Assembly (NCBI RefSeq): GCF_006874475.1
Contig: NZ_VIRM01000007.1
Span: 62,001-126,000, forward strand
DNA length: 64,000 bases
DNA from: Microbispora hainanensis
GTDB taxonomy: Bacteria > Actinomycetota > Actinomycetes > Streptosporangiales > Streptosporangiaceae
Reading direction: 5' to 3'
The translations under genes and the position numbers were made by a program. Of the stretch, positions 34,585 through 42,559 are shown one piece after another (positions within the stretch are counted from its first letter, which is position 1; every line of letters starts with the position of its first letter). The notes under the pieces are model-generated. The model made no database searches. It saw only the letters and a list, made by a program, of their open reading frames with translations, and had not been told where the DNA came from.

Positions 34585-34599
34585 GGGTCATCGGGCCGC

Positions 34600-35919
34600 T
34601 CAGCCGCCCATCTGCTGGTCGGCCTCGGTCAGCTTCGCCTTGACGGCCTCCGCCGTGACCGCCTTGCCGCTCGCGGCGTCGGCGAACAGCTGGTTCATCG
34701 CGTTGCCCACGAGCGTCTCGAACTGGCTCTCCTGCGCCACCTGCGGCAGCGGCGCGGCCGTGCTGGACAGGATCTGCTGGAACGTCTTGATCGTCTGGCT
34801 CTCGAACGCCGGGTCGTCGTAGGCGTCCGTGACGGTCGGCAGCGAGCCGTACGCCTTGTTGAGGTTCTGCTGCGTCTGCTTCGACGTCATGAACTGGGCG
34901 AACTTCAGCGCCCCGTCCTTGTTGGCGGCCGTCTTGAACACGGCGAGGTTGATGCCGGCGACCATCGCGTTGACCTGCTTGCCGCCCTGCGAGGGGCCGG
35001 GCAGCGGGATCGGGGCCAGGCCGTAGTCGTCCTCGGTCCAGCCGGCCTGCTTGAGCTGGGTGGCGATCGACTGCCACATCAGCATGCCGGCCTTGCCGGA
35101 GACGAAGTCCTGCACCGCCTCGGTGCCGTTGGCATATTCGGCGTTGCTCGGGTTGACGATCTTGTGGACGGCCATCAGGTCGAGGTACTGCTTGATGGCC
35201 GCGACCTCCTGGTCGGAGTCGAACTGCGGCTTGCCGGAGGCGTCGAACAGCTCCGCGCCGTGCTGCTGGCCGAAGATGAAGGCGTGGTGGGCGTTCTCGC
35301 TGACGCTCGCGCCCTCGACCGCGAGCCCCCACTTGCCGTCCTTGGTCAGCTTCTTGCCGTCCGCGATCAGCTCGTCCCAGGTCGCCGGCGGCTTGTCGAT
35401 GCCGGCCTCCTTGAACATCTTCTTGTTGTAGAAGAGGCCGTAGGTCATGCCGTAGATCGGCACGGCGGTGGGCGGCTGACCGGGGGCGCCGGTCGCGGCG
35501 AGGCTGGGTCCGAGGAAGCGCTCCTTGCCGCCGAGCGTCTTGAGCAGGGCGTCGTCCCAGGGCACGAACGCCCCGGTCACCTGCAGCGAGGCCGACCAGG
35601 TGTTGCCGATGTTGACGACGTCCGGGCCCTTGCCCGACGTGGTCGCGGCGAGGATCCGGTTGAGCAGGTCGGCCCACGGGACGACCTCCAGGTTCACCTT
35701 GATCCCCGTCTCCTTGGTGAACCTGTCCAGCTCGGGCTTGAGCACCTCCTTGTCGTTCTCCAGGCTGGTGCCCTGGTTGGACGCCCAGTAGGTGATCGTC
35801 TGAGCCGCGCTCCCACCGGCCGAGCCGGCCGTGGACGACGAGTCGTCGGCGCCGCAAGCCGTCGCGGCGAGCACGAGGGCTCCGGCGACGGCGAAGAGAT
35901 ATGGCTTGCGTCTGCGCAC
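34600..35919 (-). CDS. cebE: Cello-oligosaccharide-binding lipoprotein, CebE-like
   Basis: A solute-binding lipoprotein of about 439 residues. The N-terminus VRRRKPYLFAVAGALVLAAT leads to the lipobox cysteine in ATACGADD. The mature part has the cluster-D-like sugar-binding fold, for example TITYWASNQGTSLENDKEVL and WADLLNRILAATTSGKGPDV. GTG 35919 follows GAGGAC. It begins the cellobiose-type uptake operon, and a CebR-type operator lies about 265 bases upstream. Cello-oligosaccharide specificity is inferred from the neighbouring LacI repressor, the operator and the GH1 gene. Confidence 0.9.
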   Translation of the reverse strand: MRRRKPYLFAVAGALVLAATACGADDSSSTAGSAGGSAAQTITYWASNQGTSLENDKEVLKPELDRFTKETGIKVNLEVVPWADLLNRILAATTSGKGPDVVNIGNTWSASLQVTGAFVPWDDALLKTLGGKERFLGPSLAATGAPGQPPTAVPIYGMTYGLFYNKKMFKEAGIDKPPATWDELIADGKKLTKDGKWGLAVEGASVSENAHHAFIFGQQHGAELFDASGKPQFDSDQEVAAIKQYLDLMAVHKIVNPSNAEYANGTEAVQDFVSGKAGMLMWQSIATQLKQAGWTEDDYGLAPIPLPGPSQGGKQVNAMVAGINLAVFKTAANKDGALKFAQFMTSKQTQQNLNKAYGSLPTVTDAYDDPAFESQTIKTFQQILSSTAAPLPQVAQESQFETLVGNAMNQLFADAASGKAVTAEAVKAKLTEADQQMGG

Positions 35920-36183
35920 GGGTGTTGTCCTCACTCTTGCGGTGCGACCGCCCGCCCGTGGAGGCGGCGGCCTGGGGGGTGAACAGTCCTCACGCCGGTG
36001 ACAGCGCGGTTCCGGACGGCACGAGCCGTCACAGCGCGCGCCGTGACAGCACGTGCCGATGAACAGCGCGCCGTCACGGCGTGGTCCTGCGGCAGCACGG
36101 TGCGGACGGCCCCGCGGCCGCGGGCGTCGTCCCAGGTGAGGGGTGCCGGTCAGGCGAGCACCGGCTCTCCTCACCGCCGTCGG

Positions 36184-36203
36184 CTTGGAGAGCGCTCTCC
36201 AAG
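36184..36203. promoter_or_regulatory. CebR-type operator, 20-base perfect palindrome
   Basis: CTTGGAGAGCGCTCTCCAAG is perfectly symmetric and contains the 14-base core found at the repressor gene. It lies upstream of cebE on the minus strand. Confidence 0.82.
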
Positions 36204-36359
36204 AAGGGGAGTGTCGCGGAAGGCGGAGAGTGTCAAGGGGCGGCCCTCCCCCGCGCCCGGGCAGCCGTCCGGCCCGGTCCGATTTCACCCAGATGACCTG
36301 CGGGTTTCCCTGGTGTTGAGAGCCGGCCTTGACAGGGCGGCCGCCAGGCTTCACGCTCT

Positions 36360-36443
36360 GGGAAAGCGCTCTCCCACCCGCTCTCCCACCGGCTCTCCAC
36401 GCGTTCTCCACCCGCTCTCCCGCATCTCCGCTCGAAGCTCTCC
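36360..36443. promoter_or_regulatory. Helically phased array of operator half-sites
   Basis: The array opens with the near-palindrome GGGAAAGCGCTCTCCC (36360-36375). The half-site GCTCTCC then recurs at 36368, 36380, 36392, 36403 (GTTCTCC), 36414 and 36437, all on the same strand. The first five steps are 12, 12, 11 and 11 bases, about one DNA helix turn each. Confidence 0.6.
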
Positions 36444-36672
36444 GTATCTCCACTGAAGAGAGGCCGCCGTTTCCCCACCGCACGCCGGCACGCCCCGGCC
36501 ATCCCCGCCGCCCCGTGGCACACCACCCCCGCCCGGCCGTACGCGTCTGTCCGCAACGCACGTGACCCCGCTCAATACGTCGAGCCGGCCGCCATCGGCG
36601 GCAGGCGCCGTACGTCCGGATCGGGCACGGGGTTACGATCAAGAAAACGGACGGATCAAGGGGGGAGCGTCG

Positions 36673-36696
36673 ATGGCGCGAGGGACCAGGCCGTGA
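36673..36696 (+). other. Seven-codon upstream reading frame overlapping the dehydrogenase start
   Basis: ATG 36673 follows a strong ribosome site (GGGGGAG) and encodes MARGTRP. Its TGA overlaps the dehydrogenase GTG as GTGA. It may couple or tune initiation of the downstream gene. Confidence 0.45.
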
Positions 36697-37718
36697 GGGC
36701 CGCCCGGCTGCACAAGGTGGGCGACATCGGGCTGTCCGAGGAACCTCGCCCCGTGCCGGGGCCCGGCGAGAGCCTCGTGCGGGTCACCGCCGTCGGCCTG
36801 TGCGGCTCCGACCTGCACTGGTACTCCGAGGGAGGCATCGGCGACGCGGTGCTGGACGATCCGCTCGTCGTGGGGCACGAGATCGCCGGAGTGATCGAGG
36901 GCGGCCCACGGCACGGCACGCGGGTCGCGGTGGATCCCGCCATCCCCTGCGGCCGGTGCACGGTGTGCGCGACGGGATACGGCAACCTGTGCCCGGACGT
37001 TCGCTTCGCCGGGCACGGCACGCTCGACGGCGGCCTGCGCGAGTATCTCGCCTGGCCCGACGACCTGTTGCACCCGCTGCCCGACGCGCTCTCCGCCGCC
37101 GACGGGGCCATGCTCGAACCGCTCGGTGTGGCGATCCACGCCGTCGACCTGGGACACCTAGGGCTCGGGGCGCCCGTCGCCGTCGTCGGCTGCGGGCCGA
37201 TCGGGCTGCTGGTGGTCCAGCTCGCCCGGCTCGCCGGCGCCTCGACGGTGGTCGCCGTCGATCCCCTGCCGCACCGCCGTGCAGCCGCCCTGCGGCTCGG
37301 CGCCGACCACGCCCTGCCCCCGGCGGAAGCGGGACCGGCCGCGTGGACCGGTATCGACGGGCTCGACGGCCTCGGCGTACGGGTGGCCTTCGAGGTGGCG
37401 GGCAACGACGACGCGGTGCGCACGGCCATGACCGCGGCCCGGCCCGGCGGCCGTGTCGTGCTGGCCGGCATCCCCGACGAGGACCGCACGTCGTTCCCCG
37501 CGTCGCTGGCCCGGCGCAAGGGCCTCACGCTCGCGCTGGTCCGGCGGATGAACCTCACCTATCCCCGGGCGATCCGCCTCGTGGAGAACGGGTCGGTGGA
37601 CGTGTCGTCGCTGGTCACCGACCGCTTCCCGCTCGCGGCAACGCCGGAGGCCTTCGCCGCCGCCGTCTCCCGGCGCGGGCTCAAGGTCGTGGTCGAACCC
37701 ACGGCCGCCCCGTCCTGA
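36693..37718 (+). CDS. Zinc-dependent medium-chain dehydrogenase, polyol/idonate type
   Basis: A 341-residue NAD(P)-dependent dehydrogenase. Catalytic-zinc positions are in GLCGSDLHWYSEGG and VVGHEIAGVIEGG, four structural-zinc cysteines in CGRCTVCATGYGNLC, and the Rossmann loop in VAVVGCGPIGLLVVQLARL. The pattern resembles sorbitol, idonate and threonine dehydrogenases that oxidise secondary alcohols of sugars. Start GTG 36693 is supported by the frame beginning at VRAARLHKVGDI; a strong ribosome site serves an overlapping seven-codon frame just upstream. It appears monocistronic and next to the cellobiose cluster; the substrate is unknown. Confidence 0.9.
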   Translation: MRAARLHKVGDIGLSEEPRPVPGPGESLVRVTAVGLCGSDLHWYSEGGIGDAVLDDPLVVGHEIAGVIEGGPRHGTRVAVDPAIPCGRCTVCATGYGNLCPDVRFAGHGTLDGGLREYLAWPDDLLHPLPDALSAADGAMLEPLGVAIHAVDLGHLGLGAPVAVVGCGPIGLLVVQLARLAGASTVVAVDPLPHRRAAALRLGADHALPPAEAGPAAWTGIDGLDGLGVRVAFEVAGNDDAVRTAMTAARPGGRVVLAGIPDEDRTSFPASLARRKGLTLALVRRMNLTYPRAIRLVENGSVDVSSLVTDRFPLAATPEAFAAAVSRRGLKVVVEPTAAPS

Positions 37719-37839
37719 CGCCACAAACCGGGCAGACACGGTCGAGTTGACGGTCACTCCGACGCTGCCGCGACGACACGCGTCAAGGTTCCCGCGAAAT
37801 CCCGGTGCTGCGGACGCGGAACCGGGCATGTTCTGACCA

Positions 37840-38362
37840 TCGCGCAAGCGAACACAGGCTAATCCGGGGCTCTTGCCCCCGAGGGCGCGGTCTTCTGGGC
37901 CGCAAGCTGCGCCACCTCATCGACATCGGGCGGCCCGGCTGTCTCAACCGCTGGTCGTCCTGTGTGGCGGCGCAGGAGCCGCCGCGGGCCGAACGCGTGG
38001 CCTGAGCCGTCGCCGCACATCTGCTCGACAGCGGGCACAGCCTGGCCGGTGTGCAGCGCTGGCTCCGCGCCGGCCACCTCAACCTGTCGGCGACGGACCT
38101 GGTCGCCGAGGCATCCGCCCTGCTGGCCCGGCCGCCGCGGCAGTGGCGGGTCGTCGTCCCCTTCCGCGCGCTCAGCCGGCACGAGGACCTGGCGGTTGGC
38201 TGCCCAACTGGCTGACGGCCGCGCCGCGGCGCTCGTCGCCTGTTCCTGGCCGCGCGCCGAGCTCACCGCACTCTCCTATCGGGTGCGGAAGGTGGTGCTC
38301 CACGGCGGTTCGACCGGCGGCGTCGCCCTTCCCGCCACCCCTCGGGCCCGGCCTGTGCGATC
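37840..38362 (+). pseudogene. Decayed gene region
   Basis: No intact gene fills these roughly 640 bases between the dehydrogenase and the TauE/SafE gene, yet parts read like protein. The frame 38006-38215 encodes AHLLDSGHSLAGVQRWLRAG, then LNLSATDLVAEASALLARPP and VVVPFRALSRHEDLA. An in-frame TGA at 38003 precedes it. Near 38200 the sense-like sequence jumps to another frame (AAQLADGRAAALVACSWPR and HGGSTGG). I do not recognise the family. Stops plus a frame change suggest a dead gene. Confidence 0.4.
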
Positions 38363-39130
38363 TCATCGACTGAGGAACTGGTCGTACCCGAGCTTGGCGA
38401 CCAGGGCGGCCACCACGCACAGCAGGACGACGCGCACGAACCCCGCTCCCCGGTTGAGCGCCATCCGCGCGCCGACCTGCGCTCCGGCGATGTTGCAGAC
38501 GGCCATGGCCAGGCCGAGCGCCCACACCACGTGGCCCTGCACGGCGAAGACGACGAGCGCCCCGAGGTTGGTGCCGGTGTTGACGACCTTCGCGGTGGCG
38601 GACGCGTGGACGAAGTCCATCCCGAGGATCGAGGTGAACGCGATGAGCAGGAACGTGCCGGTGCCCGGCCCCACGATGCCGTCGTAGAACGCGATGCCGA
38701 CGCCCGCGACCGCGACCCCCGTCACCACCCGGGCACTCGTACGCAGCTGCGGGTGGGGCAGGCGGCCGAACCCCGGCCGCAGCGTCACGAACGCCCCCAC
38801 GCCCAGCAGCACGACCATCACCAGCGGCTTCAGCACGTCCGCGTCGAGCAGCGCCGCCGAGGCGGCGCCGAGGCCGGCGAAGGCGACCGCGAGCGCCGCG
38901 GCCGGCACCGCCACCGCCCGGTCGAACTTCGTCTTTCTCGCGTAGGTGATGGCGGCCGACCCCGTCCCGAAGATCGCGGCGGACTTGTTCGTCGCCAGCG
39001 CCTGGACCGGGGTGAGACCGGCCAGCAGGAGCACCGGAAGCTGGAGCAGCCCTCCCCCGCCCACTACGGCGTCCACCCATCCGGCGGCCACGGCGGCGAG
39101 AAGCAGGAGCACCACCTCTCCGGCACCCAT
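38363..39130 (-). CDS. TauE/SafE family membrane exporter
   Basis: A 255-residue carrier with about eight hydrophobic spans. Landmarks are AGWVDAVVGGGGLLQLPVLL near the start, TPVQALATNKSAAIFGTGSA and the second-half counterpart GIAFYDGIVGPGTGTFLLIA, the classic TauE/SafE repeats (compare YfcA). It likely exports or imports sulfite-like or organic anions across the inner membrane. It is only distantly similar to the second family member at 27971-28720, so the two probably have different substrates. ATG 39130 gives the usual family length. Confidence 0.92.
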   Translation of the reverse strand: MGAGEVVLLLLAAVAAGWVDAVVGGGGLLQLPVLLLAGLTPVQALATNKSAAIFGTGSAAITYARKTKFDRAVAVPAAALAVAFAGLGAASAALLDADVLKPLVMVVLLGVGAFVTLRPGFGRLPHPQLRTSARVVTGVAVAGVGIAFYDGIVGPGTGTFLLIAFTSILGMDFVHASATAKVVNTGTNLGALVVFAVQGHVVWALGLAMAVCNIAGAQVGARMALNRGAGFVRVVLLCVVAALVAKLGYDQFLSR

Positions 39131-39180
39131 ATGGCTCTTCCTTCCTCTTTGCCCCCATTTGACGGATCCGACGAGCGAGC

Positions 39181-40068
39181 CTATCGGGCGACCGGAAGCC
39201 CGGCGTTGGCCAGGATCTCCTTTCCGGGCAACACCGTGCTCTCGGCGGCCGTCAGGCCCGAGGCGGCGAGGTGGGCGTCGACGATCCGCAGCCCGACGGG
39301 ATAGCCCGCGTGGTCGGGCAGGCCGACCGGCGTCTGCCCCATCAGCTCCGCCGTGGCGTCCCCGTGCACGTACGCCGTGAAGTTGTGCATGCCGGTCAGG
39401 TTCACGGCCCCGGCGATCGCGGCGCACGCGGCGTCGAGCGCGGCCCCCTGGAGGGAGGTGCTCCAGGGCCCGAGCCCCTCCGGTCCGTACAGCTCGCGGA
39501 CGAACGCCTCGGCGAGCCCCTCGGAGACGACCCGCTCGCCGAGGGTGACGGCGGCGGGGTCCTCCCAGGGGACGTTCGACGTCCTGATGTTGTGGTTGAG
39601 CTCGTGCACGGCGCAGTGCCCGAGGCGGCCGAGGTTCTCCTCGGCCGGCCAGACGAGAAGGTAGACCAGGCCCTTGCCGCTCATGCCGAGGTAGCCGTGG
39701 TTGCGCCGCACCAGGTGCTCCGCGTCCGGGTCGCCGAGGACGATGTAGACCTGCAGCGTCTCGGGGCGCCGGATGCCGGGAACGGCCTCGCACTGGTGCT
39801 TCCACGCGGCGGTGAGCGCGTCGTGGACCTGCTCCCACACCCCCGCGTCGCGCATCCGCCGCAGCGCGGGCGGGTAGCGCTCGTCGTCCCGGTCGACGCG
39901 GAAGCCGAAGCCCTGGTGATGCATCCCGACGACGTCGGTGACCGGCATCCAGGGCACGGCGTCCCACATCGGGCGCAGCATGGCGGTGAGCGCGGCGGGC
40001 CGTTCCGCGAGGGGTGCGGCCAGCAGCTCGGCCATCGCGGGGGCCGTGTCGTGAACGATGATCTCCAT
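39181..40068 (-). CDS. DUF2268 putative zinc protease
   Basis: A 295-residue protein of the DUF2268 family of predicted zinc-dependent proteases. The metal motif is HCAVHELNHNIRTS (HExxH-like, HELNH), with further conserved parts GLVYLLVWPAEENLG and LGERVVSEGLAEAFVRELYG, where a glutamate could be the third ligand. It has no export signal. ATG 40068 sits directly at the predicted transcription start of a MerR-type promoter (40076-40106), so the message is probably leaderless. Known relatives often lie under MerR-family activators, but no merR gene is adjacent here. Confidence 0.85.
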   Translation of the reverse strand: MEIIVHDTAPAMAELLAAPLAERPAALTAMLRPMWDAVPWMPVTDVVGMHHQGFGFRVDRDDERYPPALRRMRDAGVWEQVHDALTAAWKHQCEAVPGIRRPETLQVYIVLGDPDAEHLVRRNHGYLGMSGKGLVYLLVWPAEENLGRLGHCAVHELNHNIRTSNVPWEDPAAVTLGERVVSEGLAEAFVRELYGPEGLGPWSTSLQGAALDAACAAIAGAVNLTGMHNFTAYVHGDATAELMGQTPVGLPDHAGYPVGLRIVDAHLAASGLTAAESTVLPGKEILANAGLPVAR

Positions 40069-40075
40069 GCCGCCG

Positions 40076-40106
40076 ACGCTAGAAGCTCACGCAACGTGAG
40101 GCTCAA
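40076..40106 (-). promoter_or_regulatory. MerR-type promoter with 19-bp spacer
   Basis: On the minus strand TTGAGC (40106-40101) and TAGCGT (40081-40076) are separated by 19 bases, and the spacer holds the inverted repeat CTCACG/CGTGAG (40086-40100). This is the hallmark of MerR-activated promoters. Confidence 0.75.
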
Positions 40107-40187
40107 GCGGCTTTTCCCCCGCGCGGGGGATGCGGGTCCCGCCCCGTGGGGAGGCCCGGCGGGGCGACGACCGCGAACCTGGAAGTC

Positions 40188-41174
40188 ATGGAAACCACAC
40201 ACCTTCGCCGGCCCCCACGGCCCACGCGCAGCGGCGCGCTCGCCACCGCCGCCATGGCCGTGGCCGGTCTCGCGCTGGCCGGCACCGGGGCGAGCGGGAT
40301 CGCCTTCGACATCGTGGGCGGGATCATGGCGGGGATCGAGGCGGTCACCGGGGAGCCCGGCGTCGTCGACCTGGGCGTCGACCTGCCGATGGCCGCCGCC
40401 CGCGCCGCCGCACTGGCCGTAGGCACGACTCTCCTCGTCACCGCCGTACGGCGTCGCCGCCGTGCGCGCGGCGCCTGCGAACGCTGCGGGCAGCGGCAGG
40501 CCCACGGCGCGACCGGCCACGGCACGACCGGCCGCGATGCGGCGGGCCGCGAAGAACGCGACGACGCGGGCTGCCCCTCTCCCGCCGGCGGGGGCCGGGA
40601 GACGTGGCAGGGTCAGGGATCGTGGCAGAGGCTGAGCGTCCGCGCCGGATACCTGACCGTGCTGCTCGCGGCGGGGTACGGCGCGCTGAAGGTGCAGTGG
40701 GGCCTCGGGGGCACGGTCGGCCTCACCGATCCCCGCGCGTTCGGAGACGTGCACCTGTGGACGCCGGGGCTGGGCGACACGGGGGTGCTCGCGCTGATCG
40801 GCATGGCGCTCGGGCTCGGTTTCGCCCGGACCTGGCGGCCGCCGCTGCGCATGCCGCGATGGATGCCGCTGACCGCCGCCTTCGTGGGGAGTGTGATGCT
40901 GGTGCCGGTCGGCGTCCTCGGCACGGGACTGCGCGTCGCGGTCGCCCTCGGCCTCGCGAATCCGTCCCTGGAGGGCATCTCTCCCTGGGTGTTCGACGTC
41001 ATCTATCCCTGGTTCCTCGCCTGGGGCCTGGCGATGGGGACGGCGGCCGTCGGCTACCACCACCGCACGCGCGGCGTCTGCCGCGCCTGCGGCCGGGGGC
41101 GTCCCGCCTTCGTACGGCACGCCCGCGTGGAGGGGGCGACGGCGCGGGAGGGTGCAGCGACGACGACACTGTGA
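40188..41174 (+). CDS. Hypothetical membrane protein with two CxxC knuckles
   Basis: A 328-residue protein of unknown family with about six hydrophobic spans (first GALATAAMAVAGLALAGTGA). Two cytosolic-looking loops carry CxxC pairs, CERCGQ near residue 100 and CRACGRG near residue 303, which together could form a zinc knuckle or a redox pair. A glycine-rich low-complexity loop follows the first pair. The start ATG 40188 has the ribosome site GGAAG. It lies 28 bases before the GH13 gene and probably shares its transcript; a functional link is unproven. Confidence 0.7.
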   Translation: METTHLRRPPRPTRSGALATAAMAVAGLALAGTGASGIAFDIVGGIMAGIEAVTGEPGVVDLGVDLPMAAARAAALAVGTTLLVTAVRRRRRARGACERCGQRQAHGATGHGTTGRDAAGREERDDAGCPSPAGGGRETWQGQGSWQRLSVRAGYLTVLLAAGYGALKVQWGLGGTVGLTDPRAFGDVHLWTPGLGDTGVLALIGMALGLGFARTWRPPLRMPRWMPLTAAFVGSVMLVPVGVLGTGLRVAVALGLANPSLEGISPWVFDVIYPWFLAWGLAMGTAAVGYHHRTRGVCRACGRGRPAFVRHARVEGATAREGAATTTL

Positions 41175-41202
41175 TCAGAGGGACGAACGGTGAGGAGCTG
41201 AC

Positions 41203-42516
41203 GTGACGTCGTGGAGCGACCACGCGATCTGGTGGCATGTCTACCCGCTGGGTTTCACCGGCGCCCCATTGACGGCGGCGCCCGAGGGAACGCCGGTCTC
41301 GCATCGGCTGCGGCGTCTGGAGAGCTGGCTCGACTACGCCGTGAACCTCGGCTGTTCGGGTCTCCAGCTCGGCCCGATCTTCGCGTCCGAGACGCACGGA
41401 TATGACACGGTGGACCATTTCCGTATCGACCCCCGGCTCGGGGACGACGACGACTTCGACCACCTGGTGGCGCAGGCGCGGCGGCGCGGGCTGCGGGTGC
41501 TGCTCGACGGCGTGTTCAACCACGTGGGCAGGGGGTTTCCGGTCTTCGCGCGGGCGCTCGCGGAGGGGCCGGACTCCCCCGCCGCCCGCTGGTTCCGTCC
41601 CGGTGACGGCGCGGACGGCTTCGCCGTGTTCGAGGGCCACGATCATCTGGTCGCGCTGAACCACGCGGAGCCCGCCGTCCTCGACCACGTCGTACGGGTG
41701 ATGGGCCACTGGCTCGACCGCGGCGCGTCCGGCTGGCGGCTCGACGCGGCCTACGCGGTGCCGCGCGCCTTCTGGCGGGAGGCCGTCACCCGGGTGCGGC
41801 GGGAGCATCCGGACGCCTGGTTCGCCGGCGAGGTGATCCACGGCGACTACACGGCGTACGTGACCGAGGGCGGGCTCGACTCGGTGACGCAGTACGAGCT
41901 CTGGAAGGCCATCTGGAGCTCGCTCAACGACGGCAACTTCTTCGAGCTCGCCTGGGCGCTCGACCGGCACAACGGGCTGCTGGATGTGTTCGCGCCGATG
42001 ACGTTCGTCGGCAACCACGACGTGACGCGCCTGGCCAGCAAACTCACCGATCCGCGGCACCTGGGGCACGCGCTGGCCGTCCTGCTGACGGTGGGCGGGG
42101 TGCCGAGCCTCTATTACGGCGACGAGCAGGCGTTCCTCGGGATCAAGGAGGAACGCGCCGGGGGCGACGACGCGATCCGGCCCGCCTTCCCCGACGACCC
42201 GGGCGACCTGCCCTCACAGGGCATGCCCGTCTACCGGCTGCACCAGCGGCTCGTCGGCCTGCGCCGGCGGCACCCCTGGCTGGTCCGCGCTCGCACGAAG
42301 GCCGAGCACGTCGCCAACAGGGCCCTCGCGCTGCGCAGTCAGGGAGCGGAGGGAGAAGTGGTCACGCTGCTCAACATCGGCGACGACGCCTATCGCTTCC
42401 CGCTGGACCTATCCCGTCTGACCGTCGCGGACGGCTGTGCCGGGGCGGGCGGCCCGGACGGGGATCCCGCTCTCGTGCCCGCGCACGGGTGGCGGGTGCT
42501 CGTCCACAGGCCGTGA
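41203..42516 (+). CDS. GH13 alpha-amylase-family enzyme
   Basis: A 437-residue cytosolic alpha-glucan-active enzyme. The four GH13 regions are visible: LLDGVFNHVG, GWRLDAAYAV with the aspartate nucleophile, WFAGEVIHGDY with the acid/base glutamate, and FVGNHDVTRL with the transition-state aspartate. It lacks a signal peptide and has a short C-terminal domain. The exact activity (hydrolase, or a trehalose- or sucrose-type transglycosidase) cannot be settled. GTG 41203 follows GAGGAG. The gene lies between the membrane protein and a two-component system on the same strand. Confidence 0.9.
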   Translation: MTSWSDHAIWWHVYPLGFTGAPLTAAPEGTPVSHRLRRLESWLDYAVNLGCSGLQLGPIFASETHGYDTVDHFRIDPRLGDDDDFDHLVAQARRRGLRVLLDGVFNHVGRGFPVFARALAEGPDSPAARWFRPGDGADGFAVFEGHDHLVALNHAEPAVLDHVVRVMGHWLDRGASGWRLDAAYAVPRAFWREAVTRVRREHPDAWFAGEVIHGDYTAYVTEGGLDSVTQYELWKAIWSSLNDGNFFELAWALDRHNGLLDVFAPMTFVGNHDVTRLASKLTDPRHLGHALAVLLTVGGVPSLYYGDEQAFLGIKEERAGGDDAIRPAFPDDPGDLPSQGMPVYRLHQRLVGLRRRHPWLVRARTKAEHVANRALALRSQGAEGEVVTLLNIGDDAYRFPLDLSRLTVADGCAGAGGPDGDPALVPAHGWRVLVHRP

Positions 42517-42559
42517 CCGGACGGCACCGCACTCGCCCCGGGTGCGGCACCATCGGACC

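Larger units (their letters stand above)
35920..36692. other. Long regulatory region upstream of cebE
   Basis: This stretch of 773 bases has no convincing gene on either strand. It contains a loose set of ACAGCGCG repeats (36001, 36031, 36063, plus the variant ACAGCACG), the perfect operator at 36184, and a row of GCTCTCC half-sites at 36368-36443. Apparent long frames here are by-products of these repeats. Confidence 0.7.

Noticed and set aside
34523..34591. A cebF start at ATG 34591.
   Set aside because: It would put the perfect intercistronic hairpin inside the coding sequence and lacks a ribosome site as good as that of GTG 34522.
35998..36456. A plus-strand frame of 152 codons upstream of cebE.
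   Set aside because: It arises from the repeated ACAGCGCG and GCTCTCC elements; the composition is repetitive and there is no ribosome site.
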